A DNA stretch of 64,000 nucleotides from Bubalus kerabau (GCF_029407905.1 NC_073624.1:8971001-9035000), one strand, 5' to 3'; shown: positions 23,245 through 35,260, numbered from the stretch's first letter. Numbers and translations: made by a program. Notes: generated from the letters alone by a model not told the origin.

Positions 23245-24567
23245 GTTCAGTTCAGTTCAGTTCAGTCGCTCAGTCGTGTCTGACTCTTTGTGATCCCATG
23301 AACTGCAGCACGCCAGGCTTCCCTGTCCATCACCAACTCCCAGAGTCTACCCAAACCCATGTCCATTGAGTCGGTGATGCCATCCAACCATCTCATCCTC
23401 TGTCATCCCCTCCTCCTCCTGCCCTCAATCTTTCCCAGCATCAGGGGCTTTTCCAATGAGTCAGCTCGTTGCATCAGGTGGCCAAAGTATTGGAGTTACA
23501 GCTTTAGCATCAGTCCTTGCAATGAACACCAAGGACTGATCTCCCTTAGGATGGACTGGTTGGATCTCCATGCAATCCAAGGGACTCTCAAGAGTCTTCT
23601 CCAACACCACAGTTCAAAAGCATTAATTCTTCGGTGCTCAGCTTTCTTTATAGTCCAACTCTCACATCCATACATGACCACTCGAAAATCCATAGCCTTG
23701 ACTAGACGGAGCTTGGTTGGCAAAGTAATGTCTCTGCTTTTTAATATGCTGTCTACGTTGGCCATAACTTTCCTTCCAAGGAGTAAGCATCTTTTAATTT
23801 CATGGCTGCAATCACCATCTGCAGTGATTTTGGAGCCCAGAAAAATAAAGTCTGACACTGTTTCCACTGTTTCCCCATCTATTTGCCATGAAGTGATGGG
23901 ACCGGATGTCATGATCTTCGTTTTCTGAATGTTGAGCTTTAAGCCAACTTTTTCATTCTCCTCTTTCACTTTCATCAAGAGCCTCTTTAGTTCTTCTTCA
24001 CTTTTTGCCATAAGGGTGGTGTCATCTGCATATCTGAGGTTATTGATATTTCTCCCGGCAATCTTCATTCCAGCTTGTGCTTCCTTCAGCCCAGCGTTTC
24101 TCATGATGTACTCTGCATATAAGTTAAATAAGCACGGTTACAATATACAGCCTTGACGTACTCCTTTTCCTATTTGGAACCAGTCTGTTGTTCCATGTCC
24201 AGTTCTAATTGTTGCTTCCTGACCTGCATACAGGTTTCTTAAGAGACAAGTCAGGTGGTCTGGCATGCCCATCTTTTTCAGAATTTTCCATAGTTTATTG
24301 TGATCCACACAGTCAAAGGCTTTGGCATAGTCACTAAAGCAGAAATAGATGTTTTTCTGGAACTCTCTTCCTTTTTCCATGATCCAGTGGATGTTGGCAA
24401 TTTGATCTCTGGTTCCTCTGCCTTTTCTAAAACCAGCTTGAACATCTGGAAGTTCACTGTTCACGTATTGCTGAAGCTTGGCTTGGAGCATTTTAAGCAT
24501 TACTTTACTAGCGTGTGAGATGAGTGCAATTGTGCGGTAGTTTGAGCATTCTTTGGCATTGCTTTTC
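23245..24567 (-). mobile_element. Bov-B (RTE-type) LINE, 5'-truncated, with perfect 12-bp target-site duplication
   Basis: TTTAGAAGCTCA at 23233-23244 is repeated exactly at 24568-24579, fixing both borders. Read on the minus strand, the element encodes QANIHWIMEKGREF-type sequence, the RT motif with DYAKAFDCVDH, GVRQGCIL, then YADD. The frame 24500-23496 is interrupted only by a TCA to TAA change at 24140-24138, and ends at an AAA to TAA change near 23494. The (TTCAG)n tail at 23245-23265 is the 3' end. It lies about 590 bp 5' of exon 4 in transcript sense. Confidence 0.95.
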
Positions 24568-25990
24568 TTTAGAAGCTCATGCCAGGAGCCATCCCAGTTC
24601 TGCCCCCTCTCCCGTCTCTGAGTTTCACCTGGGCTCTGTGAGGTCAGGCTTCACAGGCCATGGCTCGGGGGTGTGGCGGACAGGTGGTACTTGCCCTGTA
24701 GGAATAATCCCCTCTTTTGGGGCACACCCATCGGCCAGCCCCTGCAAGGTGCACAGGCTCCAGCCTCGCGGGCTCACTGCACTGTCCCACTCCAGGCCTT
24801 CCCCGCACTGTCCCTTCCGCCTGGAACACCTCCTTCCTCTATTGAAGCCTTAATCAGGTTTTGTACAGAAGTCCCTGGAGACTTAGCAGTTTCTCCACAC
24901 CCGGGTCCATGATGAACCAGGCCAGTCCAAGTGCTATGGACCCAAGAACGGCTCAGAACGGCCCCTACCCTCAGGAGTTCGCATGGAGGCAGGGCAGAGA
25001 CTCAAAAGCAAAGACGGCCCTGGAGCCCTCACCGTTGCCCTCCTTCTCATCCTTGGGGCCTCTACCCACAGGCCCGCCCACCCCTCCCACCGTCCACCAG
25101 TCCAGCAGCAACTCAGAAACAGTCTGCCTCCTCTAGGAGGCCTTCCTGGATCTCCGCAGCAGGCAGATCTCGGGTGGGGGGGGCCTGTAGTTCCCAGCAC
25201 GTCCACCAGATCCTCCCTGCTCAGTTGCTACCTGCTCCCCACCTCTGAAAGGCAGGTCCCAGGGGCCTGCCACCCTAGCCTCACCCCAGGCGCCCCAATC
25301 ACCAGACCTGGGCAACTCAAGCCTGAGGCTCGGGCCAGGCTGCCAGTTCCACCTGTCACTGCCATCAGCGGGAATGAAGGCTTTTCCTGCACACCATGCA
25401 AACCTGTCCAACTGTTGTGAAGCTGCCCGCCCTCCCCTTCCCCCGCTGCTTGAAGAGTAATTGAGTGAAAGCCTTGCTCGCCTCAAATGCCTCCATCCAT
25501 CCCCCAGCTTTCTGGAGCCCAGGTTTCACTCCCTTTCTTTGTCTCTCTCTCTCTTTCACACACAACCCAGAGTCAAACCCCTGCACACAACCTCTGGTGC
25601 GCACACACACATACACACGCACTCCTTGAATGCCCTCATCCACACTCGCTCCTACCAGAGCCTAAATTCGGATGAAGGAATGTGACAGACCTCAGAACTA
25701 GAGACAGAGACCACCCGGGGGACCAGAGGAGGGGGCGGAAGGGGATGCAGCAGGGGGACAGGGGGCAGCAGCCAGGCAGAGAGGGCGAGGGCCGAGGCAC
25801 CCGGGGGCAGCAGGTGACGTGAGAAGGGGCGCCGGGGAAGGGGGACTGCGTGAGGATTCCGTGCGTGGGCAAGCCAAACTGTTGTTTTCCTATCTGGAAG
25901 AAAGAGCTCTCCAGGCAGCCCGGGAGATGTGCGTGATGGAGGCGCTGCGGGGGTGGCACACGTGGGCACACAAACAGGCTCTCACACTGG

Positions 25991-26023
25991 CACACGCACA
26001 CACACACACACACACACGCGCGC
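25991..26023. repeat. (CA)n(CG)n alternating purine-pyrimidine tract
   Basis: About 13 CA units running into CGCGCGC, 33 bp of strict purine-pyrimidine alternation. Confidence 0.92.
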
Positions 26024-27599
26024 CAGGCCGGGGACAGCCACCCCAGGGCAGGCAGCCAGGCCCAGCTCCAGCCCTCCCCTCCCCCTTCCCCCATCCCCAC
26101 TAACGCAGACCCTCCCCCTTCTGCCTCGTTCTATTCCATCCTGACAACCGGCTCGGTTGGTGCCTTGCTGCGTGTGCTGGAGGTGGGGGGCTCCCCAGCC
26201 ATGCCAGACGGAACCCACCCAGGGACTACATTCCAGGATCCTCGGGCACACCTCTGAGCTCCAGCAGGTGCCAGTCCAGGATTTGTTCACGTCTCACAAT
26301 AAAAATAAATAGCTGCTTCACAGGCAGAGGGGTAGACAGAGAAAAGAATGGATTTTGAGGGCCTCTTGTGTGTGTTCTCATTATTCACCTGAGTTAACCT
26401 CCTGAGCGCCCTCTACATCACTCAGATTCTGCCTCAACCCTCTCCTTGCTCCCCTGGACCAGGGCAGACCCACGCTTACAAGCCACACAGGGCTCGCTCC
26501 ACGCTGGGAGCCCTCAGGACAGTCGTGCCTGGTCCCTGACTCCCCTGCCCAACTCTGCCAAGTGGGCTCCGTGCTGTCGATCCCCTCTCAAAGAACCTGC
26601 AGTCCACAGTCTGGGACCAAAGCTCTTAATTAAGTCAGGAGCATCCACCATGGCCCTGACCCAGGACAGGCTGGAGGGCAGGAATAGGAAACTACTGATG
26701 CCCTGCGTACTCAGGACCGACGGTGAGAAATCGGGTTCACCCTCCTCATGTGTTTCTCTAAAACAAGCTGGGCTGGCCCCTGCCTCCTGAGTGCAATGCA
26801 AGTTATGACTGGATGTCACCAAGGCTCACGATAACCCAGAGTCAGTGAGCCCTAGGATCTGAACACCTCCTAGACCCCAGCCCTCTCATGGAGGCTGATC
26901 TGACTCTTGTCCCATCTCTGAAGGGAACTACACAGCCACAGCTTGGCAGACCCAGACCATCACAGTGGCTCTGCCCCTTCCCTTCACCTCTGACCTGATC
27001 CTCTACTGCAAAAATCCCCCTGAGAATTCGTCAGTTGCAAGCCCCCGGGTCCCCACGGAAAAACTCCCCCAGAGAAATTTCTTGAAGAACTTAGTGCCAA
27101 GATCTTGGCTCTGAGCTTCCTGGCAGTCGAGTCAAAAGGGGAAATGTGATGAGTCACTGAGTTCATGGCAGCATGATCGACCTTGGCCCTGGGAATTCCT
27201 CTGCCTGAACACTTCTCCCAGGTCCTAACTCTCTGTGAACCTATCAGGGTGTCCTGCCGCAGCCGCATCTCCTGTCTAGCGGAGCAAGACCAGGTGTAAA
27301 TGCTCTCAGAGGTAAAGAGTAAATAGCAGGTACATGGTGAGGAATCCAGCAGATCTCATAGTTCCCTGAGAGGAAGAGGATAGAAAGCTGCATATTGGAC
27401 CAGGATGGGGAGACAGGCGCCAAGCGAGGGGCCAGGAGGTAGGAACTGCCGGTCTGAGTCTCTGCCCTGGAACCACACTGTCCTGATGGTGACTGTACCC
27501 ACCAGCCCAACGTGGACAGTCACTGACAGCCTCAGCACCCTGCCCCTGCCCAGCCACCGTCCCTCTCTGCTGACAGCTGCGGCAGCCGTGGTGAGCCCA

Positions 27600-27900
27600 A
27601 AGCTCCTGAAACGCAAAGCTAGCTGCGTCACTCCTGGCTTAAACCCTCAGTGGCTCCCCACTGCCCTCAGAACAAAGTCCAAGCCCCTGAGCAGGGTCTT
27701 CATGGCCCTGCAGTCTGGCCTCGGCCCCCTTCCCCCACCCCTTGCTCCAACTCCACACATCTCGGGCACCAGGAGCACCGAGCTCACCAAACACACTTCC
27801 CTGTCCCTTTCCTTTGAGTGGAGCCCATCCTCCTCACTCTCCGCCTTCAAGACCCCCTCCTCCAGGAAGTCCTGCTCTCCCCTCCCTGCACCGCGGGCTG
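27600..27900 (+). repeat. LINE-2 fragment (old)
   Basis: Pattern typical of mammalian L2: CAGTGGCTCCCCACTGCCCT, AGAACAAAGTCCAAGCCCCT and AGGAAGTCCTGCTCTCC. Long overlapping ORFs on both strands here are side effects of GC-rich content. Confidence 0.6.
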
Positions 27901-28450
27901 CCCTCACCCCTCTGGGCTCTGGTTCCTCCCACACTCTGTTCACACCTCCAGTCTGGCTTGGGATCCCCCAACACTGCCTCAGCCAAGGACTCAGGAGACT
28001 CAGTTTACCTGGAAGGTGATCCCAGGAGGCCCAGAGAAGGGGCAGAGAGGGAAAAACCAGCAAGGGGCTGTTCATGAGCAGGTTACCCTGCAAACACAAA
28101 CGGGGTGCAATCCCAGTGGGGACCCTGACAGGCTGTGCATCAGACCTGGACCAGCGGGGGTGGGGCCGAGGCGTTATCCTTGGACAACCGGCTGGATGCT
28201 GGCCAGGCATCTCTCAGACACAGCCTGCTCCAGCCCCATCACACAGAGCTGGCACAGCACTGACTTGGGGAATCTATGCAGCACGAAGAACACCTGGGAC
28301 GGAAGAAGCCACCTCCCGCCTCGGGAGAGCTGAAGGAGCATTCTCCCCCCAACCGACAAAAGAAAAGGGGAAGAGAGCTGCTCTGTGGGTGAATAACCAT
28401 CCGGCTGACTTCCCTCAGGACCCAAGTAAGACATCACTTGCGGGAGTGAG

Positions 28451-28586
28451 AAATTAATCCCTAATTACACAGTTACTTTATCGCACAGCTTCAGTGCTAA
28501 AAGTCTAAAAAAAAAAAAAAACCAACAAACCACCCCCCCCACTACCTCCTGCCAGCTCCCAAGCGCCTAATTAGGTAAGTAATTTT
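28451..28586. promoter_or_regulatory. CArG box and homeodomain motif block
   Basis: ATTAATCC (28453-28460), CTAATTAC (28461-28468) and the palindrome CCTAATTAGG (28566-28575), which fits the SRF CArG consensus CC(A/T)6GG, then GTAATTTT. A poly-A run lies between (28507-28521). Confidence 0.4.
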
Positions 28587-29819
28587 GCTTTAAAGCAAGC
28601 ACGTTCGTCCTGACATCACCCCTGGAGGAGGGTGACTGCACCCAGCTCCCGGATGGGGTGTCGTCTGGGGAGAGGGGCTCGGGTGTGGCCGTGCTGAAGT
28701 GCGGGCCATGCCAGAGTGGGCAGGCAGGTTGGACACCTGCTCTTAGGGCCCTCCCCATGCATTCCTGCTAAGAAGCCGCCCCCTTGTTCTGTTCCCCTGG
28801 TTCCCAGGAGAGGCGCAGAGACCCAGGCCCAGTCTACCGCCAGACACCAGGCCCCACGACCACCACCAGCCACCGTGACTACTTCAGGATGGGCCGTGAG
28901 GAGCTGCCGGCCCTTGAGCTGGGACTGCAGAGGAGAGATGCTCTCCCTGGCTAAGCCACCACCAGGAAACCCGGAGGCGCTAATGGCCATCTTGCCTCCG
29001 TGGTGGCCGGAAAGCTCTGCCAACACAGAGGAAGGCGGAGGCCAGAACCGGGGCGAGGCAGGATCCTGACCATATGGCTGGAGCACTCCTCCCCAGCTGC
29101 ACCCGAACCGCGGATCTGTGCTCTGTTCTGCCCAGACACACGAGCCAGCCCCTTCCCTTTGGGGCCTAGGTGTCATGTGAACTGGTTTCTCTCCCTGGCA
29201 ACTTGCAGGGTCCTGTTGCTTCAGAGGGCTTTCCGGAGCACTCGCCGTGTGCCAGGCACTTTATGCCCCTTCCCCTGGAGGGAGTAGGGCACCCACCCCA
29301 GAAGCTGAGCCACAGACAGAGCCCAACTGAGCAGTGGGGGGCCCAGGAGCTCTGCACAACCTGCCCGCCACACTTCATCAATCATCAGGTCAGGCAGAGC
29401 AACTCCCACAGCCAGCCAGTAAATCGGACCGGCAGCATGTGGAACAGGGCCAGCAACCATGGAGGCTGTGTTACCGGATGTTTAGAGCACAGAGCCTGGG
29501 TTCCAATCCCAGCTTGGGGTTTGCACTGGGTGACCTTGGGCAAGTCACTGAATCGACCTCATGGGGTTGATGAAATGCATTCATATGTGGATTCAGCACC
29601 TAGGACTGGGTTTGGCACATGAAAGCCAGCCATTATTACATCACAGCCTTATTCGCTGCCTCGGGGCACACTGGCCCACGAATCACATGCTACCTGCTTA
29701 AACCCTTCCCTGGATCCCACTTCCTCCCAGGGGAAGCCCAGGCGATAAGGGCCTCTGGAGGCCCCCTGACCAAGACTCCATCACCGCCCACCATTTGCCC
29801 TGCAGTCCAGGAACACCCT

Positions 29820-30243
29820 GGAGAAGGCAATGGCACCCCACTCCAGTACTCTTGCCTGGAAAATCCCATGGACGGAGGAGCCTGGTGGGCTGCCGTCCGT
29901 GGGGTCGCTAAGAGTCGGACATGACTGAGCGACTTCACTTTCACTTTTCACTTTCATGCACTGGAGAAGGAAATGGCAACCCACTCCAGTGTTCTTGCCT
30001 GGAGAATCCCAGGGACAGGGGAGCCTGATGGGCTGCCGTCTATGGGGTCGCATGGAGTCAGACATGACTGAAGCGACTTCACTTTCACTTATCACTTTCC
30101 TGCATTGGAGAAGGAAATGGCAACCCACTCTAGTGTTCTTGCCTAGAGAATCCCAGGGACGGAGGAGCCTGGTGGGCTGCCGTCTATAGAGTCGCACGGA
30201 GTCGGACACGACTGAAGCGACTTAGCAGCAGCAGCAGCAGCAG
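29820..30243 (+). mobile_element. Trimeric BovA SINE with 13-bp target-site duplication
   Basis: Three tandem BovA units begin at about 29820, 29963 and 30107, each with GGAGAAGG, CACTCCAGTRYTCTTGCCT and a GACTGA tail. The element ends in (CAG)n (30225-30243). CCAGGAACACCCT occurs at 29807-29819 and 30244-30256, an exact duplication, so the three units arrived in one retroposition event. Confidence 0.95.
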
Positions 30244-30997
30244 CCAGGAACACCCTAACATCTCAGTTTCCCAGAATACACCAGCAGACACGCCTCTGCA
30301 TCTGTCAGCCTCTCTCCCTGGGATGCCCTTCCTGGCTTTCAGATCCCACCCCAGGGCACCTCTGGCTCGAGGGGGTGCTGTCGTATCCCTGTTCCTCAGG
30401 TCATGGCTCAGAGCCCTAGTTAGGTCCCCAGCCCCTCGTCCAGCACCCGGCTTGGAGGCGGCTCCCCCTGCCAGCTTGTCAAACAAATAACTTGAGGGAC
30501 AAGATCAGAAAAAAGAAAAAAATCTAGGAGCCGACAAGAAGCAACATAAAATGACTGAGACTTAACATCTTTCCAGGAAATACCCCTCCCAGGAGATGAT
30601 TTCTGAGTGTTACTGATAAAAATAGGGTGTTTCCTCAGTCTTTACAAGGGACTCACAGGGGCTTTCTTAAAATGTAATGTAAGATGTAGCTAATGGAAAG
30701 GAAGCTGAGATGCTGGAAATGGCAACTCATCTGTCAGGAGGCAGCTCTATGATGACTCAGGCTTGTGTCAGGTGGTAACTAGACCACCAGCTTATGCTAC
30801 TGTCTCAGCACCCAGCACATAGTAGGTGTTCAGTGGAGGGAGGGCAGGCAGGAGAGAGGAAATCATGGAAAGAGAAAATTAGGGACTGATAATGTTAACC
30901 CTTGACTCTGGCCAGTGTTTTATGATTGGTGGGTCGTTATTGCCCAGATACCATCACACAATTCTTGAGACCAGAATAAAGTTTCTTTCTTTTTTGT

Positions 30998-31263
30998 GGG
31001 GGAGGGGATTGCACTGGGTCTTCATTGCTACATGTAGGCTTTCTCTAGTTGCGAGCAGGGCTACTCTTCATTGGAGTACGCGGGCTTCTCATTGTGGTGG
31101 CTTCTCTCATTGCAGAGCAAGGGCTCTAGAGTGCAGGCTCAGAAGTTGTGATGCATAGGCTTAGTTGCTCCACGGCATATGGAATCTTTCCAGACCAGGG
31201 ATCGAACCCATGACCCCTGCACTGGCTGGTGGATTTGTATCCACTGTGCCATCAGGGACGTCC
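30998..31263 (-). mobile_element. CHR-type SINE
   Basis: Plus strand reads TTGCACTGGGTCTTCATTGC, then CAGGGATCGAACCCATGACC and ends CATCAGGGACGTCC, the reversed tRNA-like head. Confidence 0.88.
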
Positions 31264-32059
31264 AAGAACTGGGTTTCTTAAGCCTACCTGACACACTGAT
31301 GGGCTGAAGCCAAGTCAGACCAAGTTCAGAGTAAAGGAGGAACTGGGGGCCACAAAAGAAATTTGGGGACCTCGGCAGCAGGAGACCCTGGACCATCTCT
31401 CCACAAGGCTCTATGCAGGGGACAACACTCAGTGGCTTTATCTCTGGGTAGAGTTGCCAGGTAGATAGAGGATGCCCAGTTAAGTCTGAACTTCAGGCAA
31501 ACAGTGTTATCATTTTTTAGTATACATCCCAAATATACCTCCTGACTGCCTCCCACAACATTCAGCTCCCTTACTCCAGAGTAGTCTTGGCACCATGGCC
31601 GGTGGGCACAGCTGCTGGAAACCAGATAGGGATTCTTTTGGCTCCGCCACAGCCTCAGGGAAAAAAATCCCTCTTCCGGGACTCATCCCACATCCTTCTG
31701 AGAGCTGGTGAGGTCATCCAAGTCCTCCAGGGCAGAGCGACTAGGATCTTTTGGCCTCTGGAAGGGTAAAACCCTTCATGTTGTGAGTCAGCATGGGTTC
31801 TGGGGACAGTTATACCTGAACACATCACACAGTCCCTACAGGCTGTGTGACCTGAGACAGGCTGCTGATCTCTCTGAGCTTCCATTTCCCCAGTTGGGAA
31901 ATGAGGTTAACAACCTCAAGTTCTCAGGACAGTGGAGGAGTAAGAAAGCACAACCCAGTCAGGAAACCTGAGTTCTGGCAATCCGCCTAGGCATCATAAC
32001 TGATTTGTGCCTACCTGGAGCTTCCTTCTCTGCTTGTAGGATAACAATCCTGGGATTTG

Positions 32060-32191
32060 CCAAATGCACCCTCCCCACTCTCTGACCATGTGGTATGAGA
32101 GAGGTCAACCTCACACCTGGCCCAGGGCATAGACCTTGACCTAGGTCTGGCCAATCAGAGTGCTGCCTCATTTAGGCTACAGTGATTGGCT
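32060..32191 (+). repeat. Unnamed old interspersed repeat with CCAAT motifs, copy 2, left part
   Basis: CTAGGTCTGGCCAATCAGAG, then CTACAGTGATTGGCT. It resembles 7760-7820. The match resumes at 32685 after the Bov-B insertion (TGATTGGCTCAGGGATGAGC) and continues to about 32830. Confidence 0.6.
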
Positions 32192-32684
32192 GAAAAGCAG
32201 AGACATTACTTTGCCAACAAAGGTCCATCTAGTCAAGGCTATGGTTTTTCCAGTGGTCATGTATGGATGTGAGAGTTGGACTGTGAAGAAAGCTGAATGC
32301 CGAAGAATTGATGCTTTTGAACTGTTGTGTTGGAGAAGACTCTTGAGAGTCCCTTGGACTGCAAGGAGCTCCAACCAGTCCATTCTAAAGGATATCAGTC
32401 CTGGGTATTCATTGGAAGGAATAATGCTAAAGCTGAAACTCCAGTACTTTGGCCATCTCATACAAAGAGTTGACTCATTGGAAAAGACTCTGATGCTGGG
32501 AGGGATTGGGGGCAGGAGAAGAAGGGGACGACAGAGGATGAGATGGCTGGATGGTATCACCGACTCGATGGACATGAGTTTGGGTGAACTCCGGGAGTTG
32601 GTGATGGACAGCGAGGCCTGGCATGCTGTGATTCATGGGGTCGCAAAGAGTTGGACACGACTGAGCGACTGAACTGAACTGAAC
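32192..32684 (+). mobile_element. Bov-B LINE 3' end inserted in the CCAAT repeat
   Basis: Encodes the C-terminal part of the Bov-B ORF in one open frame ([20 protein letters not shown], later [11 protein letters not shown]) up to about 32672 and ends in (CTGAA)n. TGATTGGCT at 32183-32191 and 32685-32693 is the target-site duplication. Confidence 0.93.
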
Positions 32685-33150
32685 TGATTGGCTCAGGGAT
32701 GAGCACATGACCCTTTCCAGCCAATCCAAGCCAACGAGGCTCTCTCCCACTCTGCTTAGAGTGGCTAAGGAAGCAGAGGTGTCTTTCTGTTGAACTGGAG
32801 GGAGGAGTTTGTGCTCTTCTTCTGCCCACCCCCCTCCAAACCAGAGGAAACCTGCCATGGATGGAAGTCCTTGGTCAAAGGACTGAGAAGAGCTGTAGGA
32901 TGGGAGGACACACTGCCTGGTGACATCTTTCAGGATTCTGGATTGAGCAGGTCCTAAAGTCAGAGACCCCTCGACTTTCAGGAAAAGGGATAGTAAGCTT
33001 CTTTAAACAAGGTTCAGAGGCTTCCTGTTCGTATACACTGAGAGAATCCTGACTGATTTATGACTGACTGGTGTCTGGCTTGTCAACCTGTAGCCTGAGA
33101 ATCTCTGGTGATTTACTCCCTACCCAGTCCTCCATGTCATCTAGCATCCT

Positions 33151-33222
33151 GTTTCCATGGAAACGGGCCGGAGTGGTGATCATCATGCTGTCTCTCCCAC
33201 CCACTTTATTCCATATGCAAAT
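33151..33222. promoter_or_regulatory. X-box palindrome plus POU octamer
   Basis: GTTTCCATGGAAAC (33151-33164) is a perfect 14-bp palindrome matching the RFX X-box pattern. ATGCAAAT (33215-33222) is a perfect octamer. The sequence between is not a known repeat. Candidate enhancer only. Confidence 0.4.
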
Positions 33223-35124
33223 GAAGAATCATCCACACCAGGACTTTCCCTGGAACCTTCCCAGGTCCACACCCACCCAAGGGCCAATTCAGCTAAAAGA
33301 AAATGGCCCCAGATCCCCCAGCTCTGCAGTGACGGGACACAAAGATACAGAACAATTATGGAGCTTCCCCTCTGTGCTGGCCCTGGGGCCAAGTTCCAGG
33401 GACTCCAGGATGAAGGCTCGGCCTTGGCCTTGCCCTGGAGCACACAGGTCCTGGAGTAGACAGACCTATAGAGCCCAGGATAAGTCAGGGTCTAAAGTCA
33501 TAGAACCAAGAGGATTCTACCTGGGCCTGCGGACACGTGCCGTGCTTCCTTGACCAGAGATCATGCACATAGAGCCATGCAGGAGGTGGGCAGGCAGCAA
33601 AGGCTTCTGGAAACAGCCCAGTCGTGACCCTCTCACACCAATAACCACAGCAAGTCTGCTAGTGGGCACCAGCCTCTGCGGAGATTACACGAGTCGGTAA
33701 TTGACTTTAGATTTCTCAGCAGATCACGTACATCCCCAGACAGCCCAGGCAGGGCTCCTGAGGCTCCAATTAGGGCTTGGAGACATAGTAGGGCCACAGC
33801 TTTGGCCAAGAGCAAATGAAGAAACACAGACTGTAGGAGAAGAGGGTGGCAGACTCTGAGAGTTGCCCACCCAAAGTGTACTCTCTCTCCTTCCAATCTT
33901 GCCTAGCCCCAGGGAACAATTCTTGATTGATTTACCCAAATTCAATGATGTTTTCTATTCTCCTAGCTTCCCTTGCAGCTAAGCACAGCCATGAGACCCA
34001 GTTCTGGCCAAGTGTGCTGGGATGGGGAAAGATCTAGAAAAGAAAATGTTGTTTTCCAGATCCAAGTAGATACGCACAGCTGGCATAGTCCTGTCTCCCT
34101 CCACCCTTTCTGCCTTCAATGCAGACAGGATGCCCACAGCTTCAACAGCCACCTTGTGCCCATGAAAAGAAGATCTGGAAAATCACAAGGACGTCAGTCC
34201 CCACATCACAGAGCCATCACTGGTAACCACTGACCTCGGAACGTCATGTTATGTCGGGAAAAACATCCCAGCATTTGCGCTGTGGTCAGATGTCCTGTGA
34301 ACATGCAGTCCAGTGCATCCCTGACAGATACACCCAGCAAGTTACACAGAACCAGGATTCAATGCCAGCCCACGGAGCCAAGCTGCCTGGATGCAACTCC
34401 TGGCTCTGCCCCTTACCAGGTCTGTCGTGACCTCGGGCAGGTCACTCCCTGTCGCTGTGCTCATCTGTGAAATGGAACTGACCACAGTGCCTCCCTCACA
34501 GTGCCAGTCTGAAGATTAGGCCAGATAATGCACAGCATCAGGTCTACAGTGAGTACTCCGCAAACAGTAGATGCTCTTATTTTTTTTTCACCTGGATAAT
34601 GCCTAAGAGGATTCAATTCCTTTTGCTTTTTAAAGTCCCACTGATGGGCCACTTTGGACAATAGGAACTCTCAGCGAGCAACCACAGAGGGGACAAGCCT
34701 GCCTGATCTCTTTAGAAAGCTCTAGTTCAGGGATAAGGAACAATTCTTATTGACATTTTGTTGCCCGAGAGCTTGTAAGAGTCGGGTTGGAGAAGCTGCT
34801 CCCCACACACTCTGGGGAGAAGCTGTTTCCAGGGCACAATAGATCCTGGCCCAGCCCCTCCTCCTTCCTCCCTGGCCAAGGTGCAGAGTTCCTGATATTA
34901 CCGCTATTCGTGTTAATATTATTAACGATGGCAGAAATTTTTACGAGTCCCCACTGTTTCATTGACAGAGCACATCTGCTTGCCTTGAGAATTAATTCAG
35001 ATCCTGGGCACAGATCAGAGACAGAGCCCTCCCCAGGCCTCTTCTCCTTCCTGTGGTTCCCAGAACTAGGAATCATGCTCACCACTCGAAGGACTCCTGA
35101 TGAGGGGCTCTCTGAGGGTCAAAA

Positions 35125-35260
35125 GAACCCAGACCCACCTGGGCATTTGCATAAAATGCAGATGCCTAGGCCCTCTGTACCTGCTGGGTCAGGATCCCCT
35201 GGATGAGGCCCCAGAATCTGTATTTTAACCTGTGCCCCAGTAACCCTGTGGCTCTCTTAA
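35125..35260. mobile_element. MER5A-like hAT DNA transposon fragment
   Basis: CAGACCCACCTGGGCATTTG, TGCAGATGCCTAGGCCCTCT and GATGAGGCCCCAGAATCTGT follow the order of MER5A with moderate divergence. Confidence 0.6.

Noticed and set aside
27405..28210. Overlapping ORFs of 204 and 187 codons on opposite strands
   Set aside because: They overlap an L2-like fragment and each other; composition effect.
32160..32672. 170-codon ORF
   Set aside because: Bov-B 3' part inserted between target-site duplications; its first codons come from the flanking repeat.
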